From: Pseudomonas yangonensis
GTDB lineage: Bacteria; Pseudomonadota; Gammaproteobacteria; Pseudomonadales; Pseudomonadaceae
Assembly (NCBI RefSeq): GCF_009932725.1
Contig: NZ_BLJU01000007.1
Coordinates: 124,001 to 188,000, forward strand
Reading direction: 5' to 3'
DNA: 64,000 nt
The translations under genes were made by a program, and so were the position numbers. The notes beneath the pieces are model-generated. The model was not told where the DNA came from. It was given only the letters and a program-made list of their open reading frames with translations, and searched no databases. Shown in pieces: positions 1-9,107 of this stretch (positions are counted from its first letter, which is position 1; the number at the start of each line of letters is the position of its first letter).

Positions 1-340
1 TCACTTCATGGCGCAGGTTGTCGGTGGCCGAAGCCTTGATGTCGCCGTCGAAGTCCAGCACGAACACGCGCGGCTTGCTCGGCGCGGCTTTCTTGTTCTG
101 CTTGGCGGCCTTGGCCTCTGCCTTGCGCGTGGCCTTGAGCTGGTCCTTGGACAGCACGCTCTGCTCCAGCCGCTCACGCAGGTCCTTGTAGAAATCATTG
201 AGCTTCTGTACCTGCAACTGACCACTTGTACGCCGACCGCGGCCACGGGTAGCTGCGACGGCCACCAGCACCACGACGATGGCGACCACCAGGGTCAGGG
301 TTTTCGCCAGAAAGCTGGCGTACTCGCTAAGAAACTCCAC
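1..340 (-). CDS. sohB: SohB family membrane protease, N-terminal part
   Basis: Only the first 113 codons are in the window; the gene runs off the left edge. The start is GTG at 340, preceded by a strong AAGGGGGATCC ribosome site, and gives MEFLSEYASFLAKTL. A single hydrophobic helix (about residues 10-31) is followed by a basic stretch and an Ala/Lys-rich linker, then PRVFVLDFDGDIKAS, which is where the protease domain begins in SohB. SohB is an inner-membrane serine peptidase of the S49 (signal peptide peptidase-like) family. The catalytic Ser and Lys lie outside the window, so activity cannot be judged. The first gene on the other strand begins 200 bp away, so the two are divergent. Confidence 0.85.
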   Translation of the reverse strand, partial: MEFLSEYASFLAKTLTLVVAIVVVLVAVAATRGRGRRTSGQLQVQKLNDFYKDLRERLEQSVLSKDQLKATRKAEAKAAKQNKKAAPSKPRVFVLDFDGDIKASATDNLRHEV

Positions 341-539
341 GGATCCCCCTTGGGCAATACAGCGGCGCTTGCGCGCTCAAAGGCTCAAGCATACCGGCGC
401 AGCGCCTCGCCGGCCAAGCGCGTCAGCGCTGCAGAACGACCATACGAGCAATTCAAACAAGCGTATGTTTTTTCGTTGACAGCCCCCGAGCTTCCTCATA
501 ACCTCGCGAGACATTCAACGTGCCGAGATCGAAACGGAC

Positions 540-1238
540 GTGGGCAGCATCTATCTGATTCGACATGGCCAGGCCTCATTCGGTGCAGACGACTACGATG
601 TCCTGTCTCCTGTCGGAGTGCGCCAGGCCGAAGTGTTGGGCGAACACCTCGAACAGCTCGGCATCGGCCTCGATCGCTGCGTCAGCGGCAGCCTGCGCCG
701 CCAGCAGCACACCGCCAACGCCGCGCTGCAACGCATGAGCAACGCACCTGCGCTGGATATCGACGAAGCCTTCAACGAATTCGATGCCGACGCGGTAATA
801 CGCACCCTGCTGCCGGATATGCTGCCGGAAGAACCCGAAGCGCTGCACATCCTGCGCAATGGCGCGCAAAACCGCGCCGAGTTCCAGCGCCTGTTCGCCA
901 AGCTGATCCATCGCTGGATATCCGGCGAACATGACAAGCCCGGCCTGCAAAGCTGGCAAGCCTATGTCGAGCAGGTCGAAGGCGGCCTGCGGCGCATCCT
1001 CGAGCAGGCAGGCAGCAAACAGAATATCGCCGTGTTCACTTCCGGCGGCACCATCACCGCCCTGCTCCGCCTGATCACCGGCGTGCCTTCGGCAAAGGCC
1101 TTCGAACTGAATTGGCAAATCGTCAATACCTCGCTCAGCCAGCTGAAGTTCCGCGGCAGCGAGGTAAGTCTGGCTTCCTTCAACAGCCATGTGCATTTAC
1201 AGCTGCTGAAGGCGCCGGAGCTCATCACCTACCGATGA
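540..1238 (+). CDS. Histidine phosphatase (phosphoglycerate mutase-like) family protein
   Basis: 232 aa. The N-terminal LIRHGQASFG is the RHG motif with the phospho-acceptor histidine of the histidine phosphatase superfamily. The start is GTG at 540, chosen because the RHG motif sits only about eight residues in. The ribosome site is weak. Near residue 170, where most members carry SHGG with the second catalytic histidine, this protein reads FTSGGTITALL, so that histidine is replaced by serine. Activity may therefore be altered, although TSGG variants occur in related proteins. The substrate cannot be predicted. A gap of 57 bp separates it from the downstream SCP2 gene, and one terminator follows both, suggesting one transcript. 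Confidence 0.85.
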   Translation: MGSIYLIRHGQASFGADDYDVLSPVGVRQAEVLGEHLEQLGIGLDRCVSGSLRRQQHTANAALQRMSNAPALDIDEAFNEFDADAVIRTLLPDMLPEEPEALHILRNGAQNRAEFQRLFAKLIHRWISGEHDKPGLQSWQAYVEQVEGGLRRILEQAGSKQNIAVFTSGGTITALLRLITGVPSAKAFELNWQIVNTSLSQLKFRGSEVSLASFNSHVHLQLLKAPELITYR

Positions 1239-1295
1239 GCTCCAGCCCAATGCGGCCGCGAGGCTGCGCGAAAAAACCGAAAAAAGGATAAGACC

Positions 1296-1607
1296 ATGAG
1301 TGTTGCTGACATCGCCCAAACCATGCAATCCAAGTTCAACGCCAGCGCCGCTGCAGGCCTGGACCTGGTGTTCCAGTTCAACATCGAAGATGGCGAGAAC
1401 TACGCGCTGATTGTCAAGGACGGCACCTGCGCCCTCGAGCAAGGCGACAACCCGAACGCCAACGTGACCCTGATCATGGACAGCGAAACCCTCAAAGGCA
1501 TCGTCAGCGGCGAAACTGACGGCATGCAGGCCTTCATGGCCGGCAAGCTGCGCGCCGAAGGCGACATGATGCTGGCGATGAAGCTGGGCGAACTGTTCCC
1601 GGTCTGA
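1296..1607 (+). CDS. SCP2 sterol-binding-domain protein
   Basis: 103 aa, a complete stand-alone SCP2 (sterol carrier protein 2-like) domain. It includes the typical acidic strand YALIVKDGTCALEQGDN, the segment PNANVTLIMDSETL and the C-terminal GDMMLAMKLGELF helix. Such small bacterial proteins are thought to bind acyl chains or acyl-CoA-like lipids in the cytoplasm. An AAAAGGA ribosome site lies just before the ATG. Its neighbours are a histidine phosphatase upstream and an acyl-CoA-metabolism-type phosphotransferase and dehydrogenase downstream, which fits a lipid-related role but does not prove one. Confidence 0.9.
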   Translation: MSVADIAQTMQSKFNASAAAGLDLVFQFNIEDGENYALIVKDGTCALEQGDNPNANVTLIMDSETLKGIVSGETDGMQAFMAGKLRAEGDMMLAMKLGELFPV

Positions 1608-1634
1608 TCGGTGTACTGATCGCAAGACACGAAA

Positions 1635-1661
1635 ACCGGAGTCCTGGCACTCCGGTTTTTT
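1635..1661 (+). terminator. Intrinsic terminator after the SCP2 gene
   Basis: ACCGGAGT (1635-1642) pairs with ACTCCGGT (1649-1656) around a six-base loop and is followed by a run of six T. It lies 27 bp past the SCP2 stop codon. Confidence 0.9.
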
Positions 1662-1780
1662 ATTGCCCGCCATTCCTGCGGCCTGTTGCCGTTTCGCGTA
1701 CGGCACGGCACAGGTAGAAGGTGACTGATCAGGCAGTTTGATCGAGGTGCAACACGCCCGCCTATAACGGCGCGTATTGC

Positions 1781-1809
1781 TTGTGACAGCCTGGGTGCAG
1801 CATTAGATT
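1781..1809 (+). promoter_or_regulatory. Possible sigma-70 promoter for the phosphotransferase operon
   Basis: TTGTGA (1781-1786), a 17-bp spacer and TAGATT (1804-1809) lie about 45 bp before the ATG at 1853. Each hexamer matches the consensus at four of six bases, so this is a weak prediction. No other clear element was seen in 1662-1852. Confidence 0.3.
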
Positions 1810-1852
1810 AGCCAATTATCTAGGGCACCCATCATAAGTAGAAGGGATAAGC

Positions 1853-2920
1853 ATGGCGCTCACTGACCAATCCACCCGTATCCGCTCGGGCGAAGAGCTC
1901 GACGCCGCCGTCATCGATGCCTACCTCAAAGCCAACATCCCGGGCCTCAGCGGCGAAGCGAAGATCAGCCAGTTCCCCGGTGGCGCGTCCAACCTGACCT
2001 ACCTGATCGAATACCCGCAGCAGGAGTTCGTGCTGCGCCGCCCACCATTCGGCCACAAGGCCAAGTCAGCCCATGACATGGGCCGCGAGTACCGCATCCT
2101 AAACCAACTCAATGCCGGCTTCCCCTACTGCCCCAAGGCCTATGTGCACTGCACCGACGAGTCGGTGATAGGCGCCGAGTTCTACGTCATGGAGCGGGTC
2201 AAGGGCATCATCCTGCGTTCGGACATGCCGGCCGAGCTGAACTTCAGCGCCGAGCAGACCACCGCGCTGTGCAAGAGCTTCATCGACAAGCTGGTGGAGC
2301 TGCACAACGTCGACTACAACGCCTGCGGCCTGGGCGATCTGGGCAAGCCCGAGGGTTATGTCGAGCGCCAGATCAAGGGCTGGAGCGACCGCTACGAGAA
2401 GGCGCTGACACCGGACGCACCGACCTGGGAGCCGATCAAGGCCTGGCTGAACGACAAGATGCCGGCCGACCACCCCAAGCCGGGGATCGTGCACAACGAC
2501 TACCGTTTCGACAACGTGATCCTCGATCCGAACAACCCGATGCAGATCATCGGCGTGCTCGACTGGGAGATGACCACCATCGGCGATCCGCTGATGGACC
2601 TGGGCAACACCCTGGCCTACTGGATCGAAGCCGGTGACCCGGCGCCGGTGCAGTTGATGCGTCGCCAGCCGAGCAACGCGCCCGGCATGCTCACCCGCCA
2701 GCAGTTCGTCGACTACTACGCCGAAAAAGCCGGCATCGAGATCAAGAGCTTCGACTTCTACTACACCTATGGCCTGTTCCGCCTGGCCGGCATCGTCCAG
2801 CAGATCTACTACCGCTTCTACCACGGCCAGACCCAGGACAAGCGCTTCGCCCAGTTCATTCACATGAACAAGCTGCTGGAGCAGATGTGCCTGCAGGTCA
2901 TCGGCAAATCCACTCTCTAA
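1853..2920 (+). CDS. Aminoglycoside-phosphotransferase-fold protein, acyl-CoA dehydrogenase 10/11-like kinase domain
   Basis: 355 aa with an APH-type kinase fold. The nucleotide-binding loop is FPGGASNLTYLIEY. The catalytic loop is VHNDYRFDNVILD with Asp216, and the metal-binding VLDWEMTTIGDPLMDLG carries Asp237. This subgroup resembles the kinase domain of eukaryotic ACAD10/ACAD11, linked to breakdown of 4-hydroxy fatty acids through phosphorylation. A true antibiotic-resistance role is unlikely in this setting. The downstream short-chain dehydrogenase starts 16 bp after its stop, so the two form an operon ended by one terminator. Confidence 0.88.
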   Translation: MALTDQSTRIRSGEELDAAVIDAYLKANIPGLSGEAKISQFPGGASNLTYLIEYPQQEFVLRRPPFGHKAKSAHDMGREYRILNQLNAGFPYCPKAYVHCTDESVIGAEFYVMERVKGIILRSDMPAELNFSAEQTTALCKSFIDKLVELHNVDYNACGLGDLGKPEGYVERQIKGWSDRYEKALTPDAPTWEPIKAWLNDKMPADHPKPGIVHNDYRFDNVILDPNNPMQIIGVLDWEMTTIGDPLMDLGNTLAYWIEAGDPAPVQLMRRQPSNAPGMLTRQQFVDYYAEKAGIEIKSFDFYYTYGLFRLAGIVQQIYYRFYHGQTQDKRFAQFIHMNKLLEQMCLQVIGKSTL

Positions 2921-2936
2921 CCCCGGGGTAATCACA

Positions 2937-3704
2937 ATGTCCAAGACCCAACTGTTCGACCTCGACGGCAAGATCGCCTTCGTCTCCGGCGCCAGCCGCG
3001 GCATCGGCGAGGCCATCGCCAAGCTGCTGGCCCAGCAGGGCGCACACGTGATCGTCTCCAGCCGCAAGATCGACGGCTGCCAGGCCGTGGCCGATGCCAT
3101 CACTGCCGAAGGTGGCAAGGCCACCGCCATCGCCTGCCACATCGGCGAGATGGAACAGATCACCAATGTCTTCGCACAGATCCGGGAACAGTTCGGTCGC
3201 CTCGACATCCTGGTCAACAACGCCGCCACCAACCCGCAGTTCTGCAACGTGCTGGACACCGACCAGGGCGCCTTTCAGAAAACCGTGGACGTGAATATCC
3301 GCGGCTACTACTTCATGTCCATCGAAGGCGGCAAGCTGATGAAGGAAAACGGCGGCGGCTCGATCATCAACGTCGCCTCGATCAACGGCGTATCCCCGGG
3401 CGAATTCCAGGGCATCTACTCGGTAACCAAGGCCGCGGTGATCAGCATGACCAAGGTGTTCGCCAAGGAGTGCGCGCAGTTCGGCATTCGCTGCAATGCC
3501 CTGCTGCCGGGCCTGACCGACACCAAGTTCGCCTCGGCGCTGACCAAGAACGACGCCATCCTCAAGCACGCCCTGCAGCGCATCCCGCTCAAGCGCGTGG
3601 CCGATCCGAGCGAGATGGCCGGCGCAGTGCTCTACCTGGCCAGCGAAGCCTCCAGCTACACCACTGGCGTGGCGCTGAACGTCGACGGCGGCTTCCTCTC
3701 CTGA
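2937..3704 (+). CDS. Short-chain dehydrogenase/reductase (SDR)
   Basis: 255 aa, classical SDR. The cofactor loop is VSGASRGIGEAIAK, the NNAA motif reads VNNAATNPQ, and the catalytic set is the Ser of INVASING plus YSVTKAA (Tyr-x3-Lys). The C-terminus GVALNVDGGFLS is the usual end of FabG-like enzymes. It probably oxidises or reduces a hydroxyacyl or keto substrate with NAD(P); which one cannot be read. Co-transcription with the ACAD10/11-like kinase suggests a shared fatty-acid or hydroxy-acid pathway. Confidence 0.9.
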   Translation: MSKTQLFDLDGKIAFVSGASRGIGEAIAKLLAQQGAHVIVSSRKIDGCQAVADAITAEGGKATAIACHIGEMEQITNVFAQIREQFGRLDILVNNAATNPQFCNVLDTDQGAFQKTVDVNIRGYYFMSIEGGKLMKENGGGSIINVASINGVSPGEFQGIYSVTKAAVISMTKVFAKECAQFGIRCNALLPGLTDTKFASALTKNDAILKHALQRIPLKRVADPSEMAGAVLYLASEASSYTTGVALNVDGGFLS

Positions 3705-3721
3705 GGCCAGACGCCAGGACG

Positions 3722-3749
3722 AAAAAGGCACCTTGCAGGTGCCTTTTTT
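3722..3749 (+). terminator. Intrinsic terminator after the SDR gene
   Basis: AAAGGCACCT (3724-3733) and AGGTGCCTTT (3737-3746) form a stem with a three-base loop, flanked by an A run and a T run of six. The following 160 bp to 3913 hold no gene, only fragments resembling the short repeats seen near 55.6 kb (for example 3813-3830). Confidence 0.9.
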
Positions 3750-3913
3750 GCATTTGTAGGGCGGGTCCTACGGCGTAGCCAACCTTAGGGGCGCACAACG
3801 CCCACTACCCTCTCCCGCCCTTCGGGCATCCTCGGCTTTGGCATCCTGCATCGCTCTATCTCCAGCATCCACGCAGTCGTTTCCCACAAGTGGGAAGAGT
3901 CATCAGATGGCCG

Positions 3914-4561
3914 CTACCAATGTTTCAGCGCTGCTTCAGCCGCCGGGTTCATCGGCTCGGCCAGCAACCCGGTTGGGGTGAGGCTGACGCTGTACACCGC
4001 GTCGGCGGCGATCGGCAGGTAGGTCACGCGTAGCGCCTGCGGGTCGAACAGCAGCAGGTCACGCTGATTCAGGCGCAGCCAGCGCCACAGGTCGACACCA
4101 TAGGGGCTTTCGGCCAATTGCACACGGCCATGCTGCGCCAGCGCCTGCTGCTCGATGGCGAGAAAGCGGCCGGAAAGGCGCTCCAGTCGGTAACCAGGCT
4201 CGAGACCAATCAGTTCGGCCAGGCCCTTCCAGCGGATCAAGCGGCCATCGAGTTGCCACATGTCGCCCTCGAGCGTAACCGTGCGCTCACGGCTGCCTTC
4301 AAGAAGCGTCACCTGATAACGCTGCGGACCATCGGCCTTGAAGCTCAGCGTCACCAGTGGCTTGCCGGCCTGCAGAGGCTCGTAGGCATACAGGTCATAA
4401 GCGACCAGGCCGACCAACCCGGCCAGAGCCAGAAACGCCAGACCACAGGTGCCGCGCAACCAACCGAGGAACCAGCCCGTATTGAGCAGAATGCGCAATG
4501 CCACCAGCAGCGCCAACACGGCCAACAGCGCCACGGCCCAGGCCAACCCGTCGTATTGCAT
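3914..4561 (-). CDS. Conserved membrane protein of unknown function
   Basis: 215 aa. Two N-terminal hydrophobic helices (about residues 8-27 and 35-58) anchor a C-terminal domain of about 150 residues. That domain is rich in beta-strand-like segments such as RYQVTLLEGSRERTVTLEG and ends AEAALKHW. Pseudomonas homologues have sometimes been labelled multidrug transporter, but nothing here looks like a transporter: there are only two helices and no known motif. It is divergent from the TSUP gene, with 102 bp between starts. The function is unknown. Confidence 0.75.
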   Translation of the reverse strand: MQYDGLAWAVALLAVLALLVALRILLNTGWFLGWLRGTCGLAFLALAGLVGLVAYDLYAYEPLQAGKPLVTLSFKADGPQRYQVTLLEGSRERTVTLEGDMWQLDGRLIRWKGLAELIGLEPGYRLERLSGRFLAIEQQALAQHGRVQLAESPYGVDLWRWLRLNQRDLLLFDPQALRVTYLPIAADAVYSVSLTPTGLLAEPMNPAAEAALKHW

Positions 4562-4663
4562 CGATTGCGTTCCTTCTCTGACGAAATCCCGGCATTATGC
4601 GCAGCTCTCTCCACGACGAACAGCCAGCAGGCTGCGCACTCGCCCACAAGTCGACACTTTGAT

Positions 4664-5443
4664 ATGCCTTTCGCTCTCGAGCTCGCCATCGATCCCAGTA
4701 CCTTAGCCATTCTCGCCCTGGTTGCCTTCGCCGCAGGATTCATCGACGCCATCGCCGGCGGTGGCGGTCTGCTGACCATCCCTGCCCTGCTTACTGCCGG
4801 TCTGCCGCCGCACCTGGTGCTGGGCACCAACAAGCTGTGCGCCACCTTCGGTTCGGGTACCGCCGCCCTGACCTTCTACCGGCGCAAGCTGTTCAACCCC
4901 GGCCAATGGCGCAACGCGTTGCTGGCGACCCTGATCGGCGCCTTGCTCGGTGCCGTCATCGCCCACTGGATGCCGGCCGCCTGGCTCAACCAGATGCTGC
5001 CGGTGATCGTCTTCGCCTGCGGCATCTATCTGCTGTTCGGCCGCATGCCGGAAGCGCCAGCCGAGCACGACCTGCCGATTGCCCGTGGCCGGCAGTGGCC
5101 GCAGGGCCTGGGGTTAGGGCTCTACGATGGCGTGGCAGGCCCCGGCACGGGCGCATTCTGGACAGTCAGCAGCCTGCTGATGTATCCGCTCGATCTGGTG
5201 CGCGCCAGCGGCGTGGCGCGCACCATGAACTTCGTCAGCAACGCCGCGGCGCTGGCGGTGTTCATCGCTTTCGGCCAGGTGGCCTGGGTGCTCGGTCTGA
5301 GCATGGGTGCGGCGCTGATGGTCGGCGCCTTTCTTGGCGCGCGCACCGCAATCAGGGGTGGCTCGAAATTCATCCGCCCGGTGTTCATCACAGTGGTGCT
5401 GGCACTGACCGCACGCCTGGTCTGGCAGCACTGGTTTGGCTGA
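4664..5443 (+). CDS. TSUP (TauE/SafE) family membrane transporter
   Basis: 259 aa and very hydrophobic, with about eight predicted helices. It carries the two family half-motifs: GFIDAIAGGGGLLTIPALL near the N-terminus with GTNKLCATFGSG after it, and YDGVAGPGTGAFWT in the second half. TSUP proteins move sulfur-containing or organic anions such as sulfite, sulfoacetate or taurine-derived compounds across the inner membrane. The substrate here is unknown. The ATG at 4664 is chosen because earlier in-frame codons have no membrane character and overlap the divergent gene. Confidence 0.88.
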   Translation: MPFALELAIDPSTLAILALVAFAAGFIDAIAGGGGLLTIPALLTAGLPPHLVLGTNKLCATFGSGTAALTFYRRKLFNPGQWRNALLATLIGALLGAVIAHWMPAAWLNQMLPVIVFACGIYLLFGRMPEAPAEHDLPIARGRQWPQGLGLGLYDGVAGPGTGAFWTVSSLLMYPLDLVRASGVARTMNFVSNAAALAVFIAFGQVAWVLGLSMGAALMVGAFLGARTAIRGGSKFIRPVFITVVLALTARLVWQHWFG

Positions 5444-5466
5444 ATCCGGCGAACGATCCGAGATCC

Positions 5467-5542
5467 TGTAGGAGCGGCTTCAGCCGCGAAACGCTCGGTG
5501 AGATTCGCGGCTGAAGCGGAGTGCCGCCCAGCCGCTCCTACA
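5467..5542. repeat. Inverted pair of REP sequences (REPIN-like)
   Basis: TGTAGGAGCGGCT (5467-5479) is repeated inverted as AGCCGCTCCTACA (5530-5542), and the inner part GCTTCAGCCGCGAA (5477-5490) pairs with TTCGCGGCTGAAGC (5504-5517). GTAGGAGCGGCTTCAGCCGCGA is a common form of the extragenic palindromic element of Pseudomonas. It lies between two convergent genes, where it can also act as a transcription end or RNA-stability structure. Confidence 0.9.
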
Positions 5543-5551
5543 CAAGGGGCT

Positions 5552-6376
5552 TTACACCGCCAGCGTCGGCTCGGGCAGACCAAGACGGCGCGCGACGTAG
5601 AGATCGATCAGATGGCGGGCGATGGAGCGCGATGCCGGCAGTGGCGGCAGGTCATCGACGCGAAACCAGCGTGCATCCTCGATTTCGTCTTCCTGCATGA
5701 CGATATCGCCACCGGCATATTCGGCATGAAAGCCAAGCATCAGCGAATGCGGGAACGGCCAGCCCTGGCTACCGATGTAATGCAGGTTCTTCACCTCGAG
5801 GCCGACTTCCTCGCGCACCTCGCGCGCCACGCAATGCTCCACCGACTCTCCCGGCTCGACGAAGCCGGCCAGGGTGCTGTAAACGCCCGTGACGAAGCGC
5901 GGCGAACGGGCCAGGAGGATCTCCTCGCCACGCGTGACCAGCACGATCATGCTCGGTGAAATACGTGGATAGTGCTGCGACTCGCAGCTGTCGCAACGCA
6001 TCGCCCGCTCACCGGGAAGCTGACGCGTGGGCGCGCCACAGCTGCCACAGAAACGATGCTCGGCAAACCAGGTACCGATCTGCGCGGCGTAGGCGAGCAT
6101 ACGGAAGGTCTCCGCCTCGCCCTGCAGCATGAACTGACGCAGGCTTTGCCAGGTGCAGCCCTCCAGCGTGGCCGAGGGCTTTAGCTGCAGAAGGTAAACG
6201 GCGTCCTCACCGAAATGACCGATGCCCTGCTCACCGATGATCGGCAAATCCTGGCGCTTGATCCAGTCACGCGGGAACAACACGCCATTGCTGTCGGCCA
6301 GAAAATGCTGCTGGCTGTAAAGCAGTGCCCAGCCGCCAGGCTGGAGCGGATCGAGAAAACTGTTGCGCCAGACCAT
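5552..6376 (-). CDS. nudC: NAD(+) diphosphatase / NAD-capped RNA decapping Nudix hydrolase
   Basis: 274 aa. Order of parts: an N-terminal domain, a four-cysteine zinc motif (FCGSCGAPT ... MRCDSCES), the Nudix box [22 protein letters not shown] with all catalytic Glu/Arg positions, and [11 protein letters not shown]. The last is the NADH-pyrophosphatase signature SQPWPFPxS with Gly in place of Pro. NudC splits NAD(H) to NMN(H) and AMP and removes NAD caps from RNA. The ATG at 6376 shares its A with the stop codon of fimL (TGATG), so translation is probably coupled. The longer upstream reading frame lies inside fimL and was not used. Confidence 0.95.
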   Translation of the reverse strand: MVWRNSFLDPLQPGGWALLYSQQHFLADSNGVLFPRDWIKRQDLPIIGEQGIGHFGEDAVYLLQLKPSATLEGCTWQSLRQFMLQGEAETFRMLAYAAQIGTWFAEHRFCGSCGAPTRQLPGERAMRCDSCESQHYPRISPSMIVLVTRGEEILLARSPRFVTGVYSTLAGFVEPGESVEHCVAREVREEVGLEVKNLHYIGSQGWPFPHSLMLGFHAEYAGGDIVMQEDEIEDARWFRVDDLPPLPASRSIARHLIDLYVARRLGLPEPTLAV

Positions 6377-8055
6377 CAGGCCGCCACCGGCATACCCAGC
6401 GCCTTGACACTCTCTTCCGCCAGGTCGAGCACGCTGGGGCGGGTTTCCGGACGCATCACCGCACCCGCTTCCAGGTAGTACTCCAGGCTGCTGAGGGCAT
6501 CGGCCAGGGTTTCCAGCATCTGCTCCGAGGGCATCTGCCCGGATTCGAGCATGCGCGTCTGGATGTAATCGGCGCAGGCGCCAACCAGCGTCGCGGCGCG
6601 GCGCTGTTCGAGGAACCACAGACCGCCACGTACCGCCTGCAGACTGAACGGCACGTTGGACAGGTGCATCTTGTCGCCCCCCGATTCCAGATAAGCCGTG
6701 ATGGCACGCTTGGCCAGAGCAAGACCGGCCTGCGCCTCATCGACCACGACGATACGGGCTTCGTTGAGCTGGTGACTGGCGAAAGAGTCGGCTTCATTGC
6801 CAGGCTCGACGGCTGACGGCCGCGAATCGCGACCTTCGCCGCGCTCCAGACTGGCGACCATGCCTTCGACATAGAGCACCGCATCGGCCAGCTTGTGCAA
6901 TTGTTCCGGCTGCGGTGGCACGTCTTCGCTCCAGGCAACGACCTGCGGCAACTGCGCGCTCAGCGAATTGCCCGCAGAGTTCAGACCAACCATCCCCAGG
7001 GTCTTGGCCAACTTGCCCAGCAGCGCATGCAGGGTACCCAGGGTTTCACCCTGCAAGGTGCCGCGCTCGAGCAGATCGAGCATGTCCTTGACGCTGGCCA
7101 GCTCTTCGCGGATCGCCGTGGACAGCGAGCGCATCACCGCCTGACCCGGCCCCGCCAGACGCTGGTATTCCTCTTCGAGCAGGTGGTCGGTGAACGGCAG
7201 CGGCGTCAGGCCGAACACGTCACGGATGGCAGTGGCCAGCGGCCCGTGACTGTCGGCCAGCGCGACCAGGTACAGCAACTCCTTGAGCAGGCTGCGTGGC
7301 GCTTCGTACTGCGAATTGCCGAGCATCAGCTTGAGTTCGCGATCCAGACGCGAGAACAGCTGCTTGCGCGCCTTGCGTGGCAACAGCTGGCCATCGCACT
7401 GCGCTTCGATGGCGGCCGCGCCTATCCAACACATGCGGCCGCGCGCCTCGTTGGCAAAGAGGCTGTCCAGACGCGCCATGGCGCGCGCCATCAGCTTGAG
7501 ACTGGCTTGCGGATTCTGCTCACGGATGAAGCCGAGCAAACCCACTTGGTACATATGCCGAAGGCGTTTGCCTTCGACGAGCTTGGCAGCCCCGTCGAGC
7601 GGCTGCGTCGGGCTGTGCGGCCGGGCATGATCCAGGCGCACGCTGAAGAAGAAACTTTCCGGCAACGGCTGCTGCGCGCCGGCCTGACGCAGATCGTTGA
7701 TGGCTGGCAGCAGCAGCTCGGGCATTTCCTGGCGATGGGCGTCGACGTTTTCCAGATAGCGGCGCAGCACATGCAACGCATTGCTCAGCGCGCCCAGCTG
7801 CACATCGCGCTCTTCGCCAGCACCGGCCGGGATATCGGTCGCCTGGTCGAGTACCTCCTGGGCCAGCAGCTCGGCGCCGGCCAGCTCGATCAGGTTGAGC
7901 GTACCGCGCACCTGATGCAGGCTTTCCACCGCCTGTTGCAGCAGGCTGCCGTTATGCCGCTCGGCGATGAAGTGCTCCAGGCTCTGCTCGGCTTCCTCCA
8001 TGGTGACGAACAGCTCGTCGCGCACCAGGTTCAGCGATGTAGCTCCACTTACCAT
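6376..8055 (-). CDS. fimL: FimL, scaffold-type regulator of twitching motility and cAMP signalling
   Basis: 559 aa, resembling the N-terminal histidine-phosphotransfer-like part of ChpA without its kinase and receiver parts. In P. aeruginosa FimL links type IV pilus proteins to activation of adenylate cyclase CyaB and so to Vfr. The HPt-like helix near residue 47 reads [15 protein letters not shown]. Published work on FimL describes loss of the phospho-acceptor residues, and the Gln of this motif is consistent with that. The gene order crotonase-fimL-nudC matches P. aeruginosa as I recall it, which supports the name. The start at 8055 follows the crotonase stop by 37 bp. Confidence 0.88.
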   Translation of the reverse strand: MVSGATSLNLVRDELFVTMEEAEQSLEHFIAERHNGSLLQQAVESLHQVRGTLNLIELAGAELLAQEVLDQATDIPAGAGEERDVQLGALSNALHVLRRYLENVDAHRQEMPELLLPAINDLRQAGAQQPLPESFFFSVRLDHARPHSPTQPLDGAAKLVEGKRLRHMYQVGLLGFIREQNPQASLKLMARAMARLDSLFANEARGRMCWIGAAAIEAQCDGQLLPRKARKQLFSRLDRELKLMLGNSQYEAPRSLLKELLYLVALADSHGPLATAIRDVFGLTPLPFTDHLLEEEYQRLAGPGQAVMRSLSTAIREELASVKDMLDLLERGTLQGETLGTLHALLGKLAKTLGMVGLNSAGNSLSAQLPQVVAWSEDVPPQPEQLHKLADAVLYVEGMVASLERGEGRDSRPSAVEPGNEADSFASHQLNEARIVVVDEAQAGLALAKRAITAYLESGGDKMHLSNVPFSLQAVRGGLWFLEQRRAATLVGACADYIQTRMLESGQMPSEQMLETLADALSSLEYYLEAGAVMRPETRPSVLDLAEESVKALGMPVAA

Positions 8056-8092
8056 GCTCTAGGCCTCGCAACGAACATCAGCGAATACGGCA

Positions 8093-8905
8093 TCAATCGG
8101 CGAACTCCGGCTTCTGCTTGGTCATATGCGCCGCCATGGCCAGGCGCAGGTCTTCGGACTGCAGCATGGCAGCGTTCCAGGTGGCGATGTATTCCAGGCC
8201 ATCGTCGACGCTGTGGTCACGCATGTAGCGAATCATTTCCTTGGTGCCGCGCACGGCAATCGGCGATTTGGCGGCGATCTGCGCAGCCAGCTCCATTACC
8301 CCGGCCAGCAAGGCTTGCTGATCTTCGTAGGTGCGGTTGACCAGGCCGATACGGGCCGCCTCGTGCCCGTCGATACTGCGCCCGGTATAGGCCAGCTCGC
8401 GCATCATGCCGTCGCCGATGATGCGGGGCAGGCGCTGCAGGGTGCCGACGTCGGCCGCCATGCCCATATCGATTTCCTTGATGGAGAACTGCGCATCGAC
8501 AGCGCAATAGCGCATGTCGCACGCGCTGATCAGGTCGATGGCGCCGCCGATGCAATACCCCTGAATGGCCGCCAGCACTGGTTTGCGGCAGTTGTCGACG
8601 GCGTTGAAGGAGGCTTGCAGCTCGAGAATCTTGCGTCGCAGCGCTGTGGCATTGCGGCCGACGTCCTTGCCCAGCTGCGCGCCGACCGAGGCCAGCAGCA
8701 TCAGGTCGATACCCGAGGAAAAGTGTTTGCCCGCACCGGAGAGCACAACCACGCGCACCGCGTCGTTGTCGTCGATCCACTGGAAGATCTCGATGATCTC
8801 GCGCCAGAAGTCGGCATTCATGGCGTTGATCTTGTCGGGACGGTTGATCTGCACGTGGGCGATCTTGTCCACCAGCTCGACGCGGAAGGCTTGATAGTCG
8901 GACAT
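8093..8905 (-). CDS. Crotonase-family enzyme, dienoyl-CoA isomerase-like
   Basis: 270 aa from the ATG at 8905; a start 24 bp further out is possible but has no better ribosome site. It belongs to the enoyl-CoA hydratase/isomerase fold. The oxyanion-hole segments are GKHFSSGIDL and QGYCIGGAIDLISACD. The run FSIKEIDMGMAADVGTLQR is nearly that of eukaryotic ECH1, delta(3,5)-delta(2,4)-dienoyl-CoA isomerase, with its acidic catalytic residues (Glu and Asp) in place. This makes an isomerase acting on odd-position unsaturated fatty acids more likely than a plain hydratase. It lies just upstream of fimL on the same strand, probably in one transcript. Confidence 0.88.
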   Translation of the reverse strand: MSDYQAFRVELVDKIAHVQINRPDKINAMNADFWREIIEIFQWIDDNDAVRVVVLSGAGKHFSSGIDLMLLASVGAQLGKDVGRNATALRRKILELQASFNAVDNCRKPVLAAIQGYCIGGAIDLISACDMRYCAVDAQFSIKEIDMGMAADVGTLQRLPRIIGDGMMRELAYTGRSIDGHEAARIGLVNRTYEDQQALLAGVMELAAQIAAKSPIAVRGTKEMIRYMRDHSVDDGLEYIATWNAAMLQSEDLRLAMAAHMTKQKPEFAD

Positions 8906-9068
8906 GGCAGGCATCCTCAGCCGTGGCACGGCAGCGCAGTAATTATTTTGTGATTAATAACCGGGCAACTATAACAAGCGCGCCATAAAAGTCGATGCTT
9001 GCCACTGTGACACAGGGCACGCCCCGGCACGTTAGCAAGCGCTTTGAATGTCAGAGATAAGAGACTGA

Positions 9069-9096
9069 TCTGTCGAGGGTCTTACGCCTCGACAGA
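9069..9096 (-). terminator. Hairpin after ldcA
   Basis: TCTGTCGAGG (9069-9078) and CCTCGACAGA (9087-9096) form a ten-bp stem 12 bp past the ldcA stop on the minus strand. The T run is poor, so termination is probable rather than certain. The rest of 8906-9107 shows an AT-rich patch near 8941-8990 that may hold the crotonase promoter. Confidence 0.6.
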
Positions 9097-9107
9097 TTCC
9101 TCAGCAT

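Noticed and set aside
8..934. Plus-strand frame of 308 codons at the left edge
   Set aside because: It runs antisense to sohB and out of frame with the histidine phosphatase, both of which have recognisable motifs.
6895..8340. Open frame of 481 codons opposite fimL and into the crotonase gene
   Set aside because: It spans two genuine genes on the other strand and has no family resemblance.
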